IMG/VR virus record: IMGVR_UViG_3300047557_001894
Coordinates: 1 to 54,092 of that record
Direction: 5' to 3' (one strand)
DNA length: 54,092 nucleotides
From: a virus
Of this stretch, positions 49,857 through 54,092 are shown one piece after another; the first letter of the stretch is position 1; each line of letters starts with the position of its first letter. A program made the position numbers and the translations under genes. Below the pieces are notes generated by a model. That model saw only the letters and a list, made by a program, of their open reading frames with translations. It did not search any database and was not told the origin of the DNA.

Positions 49857-51064
49857 TAGTACCCCAGCCCGTCAGGGTTGGCGCTTCCCTGGAGTGCGCG
49901 GTCGGGCTGCACGCTGGTGGCGACGATGAGGTTGATGCCGGAGCGAAGGACCGAGAGCGGCGGCACCACTACGTCGCCAGCCGGAGAAAGAATCTCCGCA
50001 CCCGTCACTTCCAGCCCATTCACTGTCCGCAGGCGGGCGATCAGCTCAGAGACGAGCATGTCGTCTCCGGGGTTCAGCGAGTTGATGTAGGCCGCGAGCA
50101 CGGCGCGAGCGTTCAGCGCTACGAGGTCCGCACTCACGCCAGCCAAGAACCGCAGACCCAGCGTGACCGGCTGCAGAACGACCACCGCGACCTGAATCTG
50201 GACGTAGATGCCCCCGGCCCGAACGTCGTCCAGCGCGAGCGCAACGGAGTCTGCGAGCACCTGGCTCTGCGTCTGGTAGGTCGCCGGGGTGGGGTCGATA
50301 TCAACCAAGTCGTCGGTGTAAGCGTCCGTGACGACCAAGTTTACGAACCGCGCGGGGCGTCCGAGTGCGTCCAGCCCCTCGAAGACGTTGGCCGTACGAA
50401 CACCAGGGACGCTCAGTGCCGCGGCTTCGATCGCCTTGAGCGTTCCTCGGCGGGCAGTAGTGAAGAAGAGCCGGGCCCGTGCACGGAGCTGATCGTCCTC
50501 TTCCTCGTCGTCGGCACCGGCCGTCGCGAGCGGGTTCGTGACGCGAAGGTCGTCTGTCTGGTTGGTGATCTGCGACTGGATGCTCGTGATGGTGTTGGCG
50601 CGGGCTTGCTGGTCGGAGCCAGGGAGCGTCGAGCGGACTTCGACCACGATCGGACCGACGGACCCCATCGGGAACGTCGCGTCAGCCCACGTCACGAACT
50701 GCCGCCCGTCGCTCGTCGCAACCACAGTCCCTCGCGGGATGGGCATGGTCGCGGGGGCGGGCGTCGTAGTCGTGAAGTTGACCGAACCGAGCGCCTGGGA
50801 AGCGGGCTTGCGGCTCAAGCCGTAGCGGTCGAACACCAGCCGGTCGAGCGTGGTGCCGCGCGCGGAGTCGAGGAACAGGCCCGCCTGAGCCCGGACCATC
50901 TGCGTCGTCAGGTCGTCGCCAACCGCCGCCATGCCAGCGGTGATGGCATTGGCATCCGACCCCTCACGCTCGATCACTTCGAGCGTGAGAGTGCTGTTCT
51001 TCGACAGCATCTCGTCTCGCGCGAGGCGCTGCTGGTCCGCGAACGTGGGGAAGTCCGGTGGCAC
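49856..51064 (-). CDS. Baseplate J/gp47-like wedge protein
   Basis: GTG 51064 starts a 402-residue protein with the baseplate J signature: FLDSARGTTLDRLVFDRYGL, then PIPRGTVVATSDGRQFVT and an acidic DDEEEDDQLRARARLFF. LKAIEAAALSVPGVRTANVFE comes next. J proteins form the baseplate wedge of contractile tails. The gene follows the spike and gp25-like genes, interrupted by the HNH insertion. Confidence 0.85.
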   Translation of the reverse strand: MPPDFPTFADQQRLARDEMLSKNSTLTLEVIEREGSDANAITAGMAAVGDDLTTQMVRAQAGLFLDSARGTTLDRLVFDRYGLSRKPASQALGSVNFTTTTPAPATMPIPRGTVVATSDGRQFVTWADATFPMGSVGPIVVEVRSTLPGSDQQARANTITSIQSQITNQTDDLRVTNPLATAGADDEEEDDQLRARARLFFTTARRGTLKAIEAAALSVPGVRTANVFEGLDALGRPARFVNLVVTDAYTDDLVDIDPTPATYQTQSQVLADSVALALDDVRAGGIYVQIQVAVVVLQPVTLGLRFLAGVSADLVALNARAVLAAYINSLNPGDDMLVSELIARLRTVNGLEVTGAEILSPAGDVVVPPLSVLRSGINLIVATSVQPDRALQGSANPDGLGY

Positions 51065-51104
51065 TAGGTTGTCCCTTTCAATGAGTCTGTGGTAGTCTCA
51101 CGTT

Positions 51105-51740
51105 GTGGACATCACAGGCGTACGATTCGGACGGCTGACTGTAGAAGGTCGAAGCACAAGCGAACAGCCCAAGAACGGATCGAAGTGGGTGTGCCGATGC
51201 GACTGTGGCGCGACTCGCGAGGTTGCTAGGGCGGCCCTGGTGTGCGGGAGAACGAGGAGCTGTGGGTGTTTGCGTAGGGAAGCCGCACGGCAAAACATCA
51301 AAGCGGCGACAGCAGGTGGCCCGACGTACGGGAACCTTCGCCACGGCGGGTCGAAAACTGCGGAGTGGCGTACGTGGTGCGACATTCGGAAGCGATGCGG
51401 AAACCCCAAGTCGCGGGCTTACGCCTATTACGGGGGTCGCGGGATCGCCGTTGATCCTCGATGGGAGTCCTTCGAGAACTTTTTGGCCGACGTTGGGCCT
51501 AGACCAGCAGGTGGATACACGCTGGATCGCATCGACAACAACGGGCCCTACTCGCGCGAGAACTGCCGATGGGCTAACCGACTGGATCAGGCGAACAACC
51601 GTCGGTCCAACGTACGCCTTGTTATCGACGGCGTTTCTCACACCATCACAGAGTGGTCGCGCATCTGTGGAGTAGGACGAACCACGATCCAGGCCCGACT
51701 CAAGCGAGGGCTGAGTCCAAAAGCAGCGATGGAGCTTTAG
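51105..51740 (+). CDS. HNH homing-type endonuclease with N-terminal zinc domain
   Basis: GTG 51105 gives a 211-residue protein on the strand opposite to the flanking baseplate genes. The N-terminal FGRLTV...[10 protein letters not shown]...SCGC is the small Cys domain typical of phage HNH/AP2 proteins. The core reads [16 protein letters not shown] and [20 protein letters not shown], an HNH-like catalytic fold; the C-terminal HTH-like [14 protein letters not shown] may read the target. It behaves like a free-standing homing gene between two structural genes. Confidence 0.85.
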   Translation: MDITGVRFGRLTVEGRSTSEQPKNGSKWVCRCDCGATREVARAALVCGRTRSCGCLRREAARQNIKAATAGGPTYGNLRHGGSKTAEWRTWCDIRKRCGNPKSRAYAYYGGRGIAVDPRWESFENFLADVGPRPAGGYTLDRIDNNGPYSRENCRWANRLDQANNRRSNVRLVIDGVSHTITEWSRICGVGRTTIQARLKRGLSPKAAMEL

Positions 51741-51758
51741 GCCAGCCATTGGTGCCCT

Positions 51759-52592
51759 CTACAGTTGGACTACGGTACCGGACAGGGGGACGGCGACCTT
51801 GAGCTGGCCGCCCGTCGAGGCGCGCTTGGCGTCGATCTGGATGAACACCAGGCCGTCGTCGTCGATCATCACGGCGGCGCGCACGTCCGCAACATCCGGC
51901 TCACGCGAGACCTGACGTTCGACTTCCGCGCGGAGCGCTGGAACGTCGTTCAGCAGCAGAATCTCCTTGGGGCGAAGCCCCAATCCGAAGTTCTCGGGCG
52001 GGATGTACGCGAAGTCGCCAGGGACCGCCGAAGCTCGGCGGTAGATCATCTTCTCCAGCAGCACGTCCCCGGACTGCTTCGCGTAGTCCCCGCCTGCCAG
52101 CGTCGGGATGATTCCCGAAGCCATCTGACTGTCCACGACCACGTTGGCGATGTCCGCGGGCTCGGCTCGGTTCACGAGTACCTGACGCGGAGGGTGCTTG
52201 GCCCCGGCGCAGTCTCCCGAGGTTGCGCCCACGATCGGGTCGCCGTTCGCGTCGAGAATGCTCGGGAAGCTGACTTCGATCGTGCCGAAGCGGTCGGGAA
52301 ACTTCTGGAGCGTGTACAGCTCGAACTGCCGCCCGTCGGTGTCCACCTGACGCACCGCGAGCAGGGTCAGCGGCGTTCCGTCGGCAGAGATGCTCCACGT
52401 CGAGACGTTCAGAGCAGCTCCGGCGAGCAGAGCAGTCCCCACGAGTGCGGAGTCCGTGAACGTCACGCGGACAGTCCGCTCGCTGTTGGCGAAGATGCTC
52501 TCCAGCGAGAAGGTGCCCGTTGCAGTGCCGATGCCCCACGGACCTACGCCGTAGTAGTCGAGGCCGAAGCCCTGGTAGTTCGTCGGCATCAC
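51759..52592 (-). CDS. Baseplate wedge protein, gp25/gpW-like C-terminus
   Basis: ATG 52592. The 277-residue protein has an N-terminal Ig-like domain (about 1-110; TFSLESIFANSERTVRVTF) and a C-terminal gp25/lysozyme-fold part (about 190-277; GDFAYIPPENFGLGLRP, LRAEVERQVSREPDVADVR). gp25 is the small wedge protein of contractile baseplates. The N-terminal extension is not usual. It overlaps the spike gene's stop. Confidence 0.7.
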   Translation of the reverse strand: MMPTNYQGFGLDYYGVGPWGIGTATGTFSLESIFANSERTVRVTFTDSALVGTALLAGAALNVSTWSISADGTPLTLLAVRQVDTDGRQFELYTLQKFPDRFGTIEVSFPSILDANGDPIVGATSGDCAGAKHPPRQVLVNRAEPADIANVVVDSQMASGIIPTLAGGDYAKQSGDVLLEKMIYRRASAVPGDFAYIPPENFGLGLRPKEILLLNDVPALRAEVERQVSREPDVADVRAAVMIDDDGLVFIQIDAKRASTGGQLKVAVPLSGTVVQL

Positions 52593-53359
52593 TTCACCTC
52601 CGTGTCCGTTGCTCGGGTCTCGGGGGCAGTCTGCGGTACAGGCGCGGGGGGTGAAAAGGCCGCAGGCACCGCAGCAACACCGCCCGCCGACGCCACTCCA
52701 ACGGTGACGCCCGAGACGGTAACAACGTGGGTGTGGGTGCTGAACGCTGTTACGAACTGCCCGATGGCCGTTTCCAGCGTTTTGATGCGGGTCTCGTGGT
52801 CGTCGAGCACGCTCTGGTTGGCGTTGCCCAGCACCGCAGGCTGAAGGTTCGTGTCCCCCAGCTTCACCTTGCCGGAGCCGCGAGCTTGCAGCCGAATGTC
52901 TCCGGCGCCGTCTACATCGACGAGAACAGCCCCGCCGCCATCGACGAAGAGCTTGTGGCTGTCCCCCGACTTCACGCGGGTCACCACGTCGTCGGTGATG
53001 TCCTCACCGTTGATCGCTTCCGGCGGGGGCGGCATCTGCCCGTTCCACAGCCGAGCGATGATGATGGGGCCCGCGTCTTGAATGCCCTCGGGCACGGCGA
53101 TGACCACAACGTCGCCGACCTTCGGCTTCACCACGGAGCCGTACCCAGCGCCCGCGTAGTCGGACCCGACGAAGACGGTTTGCTCCTCCCCCGAGGGGAT
53201 GAACTCCACATCGGCGAAGAGCCCCTGCTCTGCGTCGGAACCCGTCTCCGTGACGACCGCGAGAGTGATCCAAACGCGCGGGTCCACTCCCGGCCGCGAG
53301 ACTGCGGACGCGAGCTTGCCCAGGTCGATCGTGCGCCGCGTGCGGCCCATTCGCCTCAT
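52589..53359 (-). CDS. Baseplate assembly/spike protein, gpV/gp5-like
   Basis: ATG 53359 (or 53350). The 256-residue protein has an OB-fold-like part with VKPKVGDVVVIAVPEG, PIIIARLWNGQMPPP and a repetitive beta stretch (DIRLQARGSGKVKLGD). This matches gpV/gp5-type spikes. The C-terminus contains HTHVVTVSG, a possible metal-site tip, and a Pro-rich tail. It forms the puncturing tip assembly under the tail tube. Confidence 0.8.
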   Translation of the reverse strand: MRRMGRTRRTIDLGKLASAVSRPGVDPRVWITLAVVTETGSDAEQGLFADVEFIPSGEEQTVFVGSDYAGAGYGSVVKPKVGDVVVIAVPEGIQDAGPIIIARLWNGQMPPPPEAINGEDITDDVVTRVKSGDSHKLFVDGGGAVLVDVDGAGDIRLQARGSGKVKLGDTNLQPAVLGNANQSVLDDHETRIKTLETAIGQFVTAFSTHTHVVTVSGVTVGVASAGGVAAVPAAFSPPAPVPQTAPETRATDTEVK

Positions 53360-54087
53360 CGGCGCCCCCGAGCGCGCAAGAGCGCTTCCATCACGCCCTG
53401 CTCCTCCGTCGGGCGATCCGACATATCGCGTCGGCGCGGCACTGGCGTTGACGTTGGCCGCGGTCGGCGGTCGGGAACCGACGTGCGCTTGCCAGGACTC
53501 GACGCCTGCTCGCCGCGAAGGAGCTGGTTCGTCTCCGCGCCCAGCAGGTCGTTGCGCACCACGAAGTAGTTTTGGAACTCGAAGCTCACGTTGAGCCCTT
53601 CGAGCGCCCAGGTGTAGTTGACGCTGGAGACGCGAAAGAAGTTCTGGATGCGCTGGATGCTCCCTCGCGAAGTCGCGAGGATCGCACGGGCCATTCGTTC
53701 GCTGCCGATGCGCTCGGTGATCTCTCGCAGCTCTTGCGCGAAGGGCTGCCGAAAGTGGTCGGCCGCATCGTTCGGGTTTGCCGCGCCGCGCAGGTTGCCG
53801 TCGAAGTAGAACTCCACCGCGTCACCAGGGCGCAAGCGGAGCAAGTCGGGGTCTTCGTTGCCAGCGCCGAAGCTGGACAAGTCCTTCGACTCGCACGTTC
53901 CGCCCATCTCGTTGCGCCCGATCTCGTTGAAGAGAGCCTGCGCAATGGTCAGCAGACGCTCGCGGTCGCGCACACCGTAGACGGGCACGTTCAACAAGTC
54001 GGTCTGTGACTGGCCCCCCGAAGGGGCCACACGGTTACGTGCCGCCGCCTCGACTTGGCGCGACAGGGGAGCAGAGGGCGGCGGCAC
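53356..54087 (-). CDS. Baseplate hub protein, C-terminal fragment
   Basis: The frame is open to the right window edge, so this is the 3' part of a larger gene; the GTG at 54087 is only the outermost visible codon. The sequence has LRPGDAVEFYFDGNLRG and FFRVSSVNYTWALEGLNVSFEFQNYFVVRND. These fit the C-terminal region of late-control-D/hub proteins, which sit between tube and spike. The Arg/Pro-rich tail ends just at the spike gene start. Confidence 0.6.
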   Translation of the reverse strand: MPPPSAPLSRQVEAAARNRVAPSGGQSQTDLLNVPVYGVRDRERLLTIAQALFNEIGRNEMGGTCESKDLSSFGAGNEDPDLLRLRPGDAVEFYFDGNLRGAANPNDAADHFRQPFAQELREITERIGSERMARAILATSRGSIQRIQNFFRVSSVNYTWALEGLNVSFEFQNYFVVRNDLLGAETNQLLRGEQASSPGKRTSVPDRRPRPTSTPVPRRRDMSDRPTEEQGVMEALLRARGRR

Positions 54088-54092
54088 GTAAC

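Overview
The window is a stretch of a large, GC-rich tailed-phage (or prophage) genome. The late genes point to a myovirus: a baseplate hub fragment, a gpV-like spike, a gp25-like wedge protein and two baseplate-J-like proteins lie in the P2/T4-like order. The replication genes are phage-type and self-contained: UvsW-like helicase, DnaB-like helicase, DnaG-like primase, a uracil-DNA-glycosylase/DNA polymerase I fusion of the kind known from SPO1-like phages, a gp32-like SSB and an SbcC/SbcD (gp46/gp47) pair. No integrase, capsid or terminase gene is present here. The host is not identifiable with certainty. High GC, frequent GTG starts and a Cys-rich lipoprotein with a myxobacterial look make a Myxococcota or other GC-rich Gram-negative host plausible, but this is only inference.

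Layout. Positions 1-35.9 kb are transcribed rightward. The first part (1-15.6 kb) is a tightly packed early/accessory block, mostly small genes overlapping at GTGA, ATGA or TGATG. It holds a radical SAM enzyme, a von Willebrand A protein, zinc-ribbon proteins, small membrane proteins, an ECF-like sigma factor, HTH regulators and a ParB-like protein, plus several families of tandemly duplicated small proteins. From 15.6 to 33.6 kb lies the replication/recombination/repair block. It is interrupted by a structured non-coding region with a tRNA-His gene (22.3-22.75 kb) and by a tRNA-like minihelix (27.5 kb). From 33.6 to 35.8 kb there are small unknown genes, one carrying a low-GC in-frame segment.

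A near-perfect 15-bp bidirectional terminator (about 35.87 kb) separates this from the leftward late block (35.9-54.1 kb). Transcription of that block runs hub, spike, gp25-like, J-like, second J-like, fibre proteins, then a mix of lysis and accessory genes: LLH-type holin candidate, spanin-like membrane protein, small lipoprotein, putative endolysin with a peptidoglycan-binding domain, two HExxH proteins and a D12-class DNA adenine methylase. A rightward HNH homing-type endonuclease gene is inserted between the J-like and gp25-like genes.

The most unusual signal is a recurrent intergenic structured element at about 724-783, 1728-1787 and 4612-4660. It consists of conserved flanks, CGGTAG on the left and TCTCCGTGA on the right, placed exactly at the ends of inner stems whose sequences differ completely but keep pairing. 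Its TCTCC segment is complementary to the Shine-Dalgarno sequence of the gene immediately downstream in each case. It looks like an undescribed cis-acting RNA that controls translation. Other notable items are a perfect 15-bp hairpin that buries a ribosome binding site and start codon (41066-41104), tandem paralogue arrays, and a compensated frameshift in the gene at 34562.
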